Assembly (NCBI GenBank): GCA_945871415.1
Contig: CAMBWG010000173.1
Location: forward strand, 1 to 5,404
DNA: 5,404 nt
Source of the DNA: an uncultured Desulfovibrio sp.
GTDB lineage: Bacteria > Desulfobacterota > Desulfovibrionia > Desulfovibrionales > Desulfovibrionaceae
Reading direction: 5' to 3'
Under the pieces are notes generated by a model. The model saw only the letters and a list, made by a program, of their open reading frames with translations. It ran no database searches and was not told the DNA's origin. This document shows, in pieces, positions 4,547-5,404 of the stretch; the stretch's first letter is position 1, and the number at the start of each line of letters is the position of its first letter. A program made the position numbers and the translations under genes.

Positions 4547-5404
4547 TTATGCCGCCTGTCGCGCCTTTTCGCGTAATGTGTCCAGATAGTCGGCGTACTC
4601 CTGCATCATCTTCCGGCGTTGCGGCAGATATTGGGCGCAGTTATACGCATCCCGGACGCCGTTCCGCTCCTGATGGGCAAGCTGGCGTTCTATCCAGTCC
4701 CGGTTATAGCCAAGCTCGTTGAGAAGTGTGGAGGCCATAGTGCGGAAACCGTGGATGCACATCACGTCTCTCCTGTATCCCATGAAGCGAAGCGCGTTCA
4801 GCATGGTTGACGGGCTGATGACGTTCCCATTGCCACGGGTGCCCGGAAAAATATACTTCCCTTCGCCTGTTACGCCGTGAAGGGAACGGAAGATGGCAAG
4901 CGCCTGCTCTGAAAGCGGAACATAATGGGGCGTGCGCATTTTCATCCGCTCCGCCGGAATGCGCCACAGCTTGTCCTCGAAGTCGATTTCCTTCCATTCC
5001 GCCCGCCGTAATTCCGTGGCCCGCACAAAGGTAAGGGGAAGCAGACGCAAGGCGCAATGGGTTTGGAAAAATCCTGTGAAATTATCCAGATCGAGAAGCA
5101 GTTTCCCTACTTCCAGAGGGTCTGTCAGTCCGGCATGGTGTCTGGTGGGGATGGGACGCAATGCGCCGCGCAGGTCAGCCGTGATATTATGCTTGAGTTT
5201 GCCGCTGGCTATGGCGTAGCGAAAGATTTTTCCGCAGATTTGCACCACTCTGTGGGAAATCCATGTCGATTCGACTTCAAGAGGCTTACTGATGGCCAGC
5301 AGGTCTTGCGCTTCAATACTTGTTATGGCCTTTCGCCCAAGGGAGGGGAACAGGTATTTTTCCAAATTGAACATAAGCCTGCGACGGTGGGCGGGAGTAT
5401 TGTG
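4547..5404 (-). CDS. int: P4-type tyrosine integrase (5' end outside window)
   Basis: The minus-strand frame is open from base 5404 to the TAA at 4547-4549, giving 285 visible residues. An ATG at 5374 is internal, since the preceding codons (HNTPAHRRRL) continue the family pattern. About 110 N-terminal residues, including the DUF4102-type arm-binding domain, should lie past the edge. Counting from Met at 5374, residues 1-75 are the core-binding domain (LEKYLFPSLG, HRVVQICGKIFRYAIASGKL). The catalytic domain has every expected residue: Arg118 (FVRATELRRAEW), Lys145 (AERMKMRTPH), His208 and Arg211 (HGFRTMAST), His234 (LAHQE) and the nucleophile Tyr244 (VRDAYN). The end RRKMMQEYADYLD is typical of P4/CP4-57 integrases, which usually insert into tRNA or tmRNA 3' ends. 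The attachment site nearest int would lie to the right of the window. It should drive integration and excision of the element. Confidence 0.95.
   Translation of the reverse strand, partial: HNTPAHRRRLMFNLEKYLFPSLGRKAITSIEAQDLLAISKPLEVESTWISHRVVQICGKIFRYAIASGKLKHNITADLRGALRPIPTRHHAGLTDPLEVGKLLLDLDNFTGFFQTHCALRLLPLTFVRATELRRAEWKEIDFEDKLWRIPAERMKMRTPHYVPLSEQALAIFRSLHGVTGEGKYIFPGTRGNGNVISPSTMLNALRFMGYRRDVMCIHGFRTMASTLLNELGYNRDWIERQLAHQERNGVRDAYNCAQYLPQRRKMMQEYADYLDTLREKARQAA

Overview
The window reads as the larger part of a very small integrative and mobilizable element (IME) next to a bacterial chemotaxis gene. The moderately GC-rich coding sequence and the glutamate/alanine-rich chemoreceptor resemble Desulfovibrio/Bilophila-type Desulfobacterota. 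That taxon guess comes from general look only and is weak.

Layout. Bases 1-897 (+) hold the cytoplasmic signalling half of a methyl-accepting chemotaxis protein, cut by the left window edge and followed by an intrinsic terminator (951-985). A gene-free junction (986-1163) separates it from the mobilization genes. On the minus strand a mobC/traJ-like ribbon-helix-helix gene (2804-3127) and a TraI/MobA-type MOBP relaxase gene (1164-2807) form an operon with an ATGA stop/start overlap. Upstream of mobC lies a candidate oriT (about 3145-3332) with several hairpins and a CATCCTG|T nick-site match. Beyond it is an AT-rich stretch and a divergent small gene (3576-3914, +) resembling TraK of IncP plasmids. 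A strong bidirectional terminator (3921-3966) sits between that gene and a convergent alpA-family gene (3994-4284, -). The integrase gene of P4 type (4547-5404, -) has its own terminator and runs off the right edge.

How it fits together. The integrase would insert and excise the element, and AlpA would normally regulate excision. MobC, the TraK-like protein and the relaxase would form a relaxosome at oriT, so the excised circle could be mobilized by a conjugation machine from another element. The visible part has no type IV secretion genes, replication gene or cargo.

Most unusual observation. The start of alpA contains a 66-bp insertion that creates an 87-bp near-perfect palindrome (4204-4290) and a 35-bp direct repeat (4173-4207 and 4239-4273). 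The inserted DNA is an inverted plus direct re-copy of alpA's own first codons. It introduces a stop after 23 codons and would bury the native start codon in a long hairpin. It looks like a double template-switch event seeded by a small natural quasi-palindrome in the gene. An assembly artefact has to be excluded.
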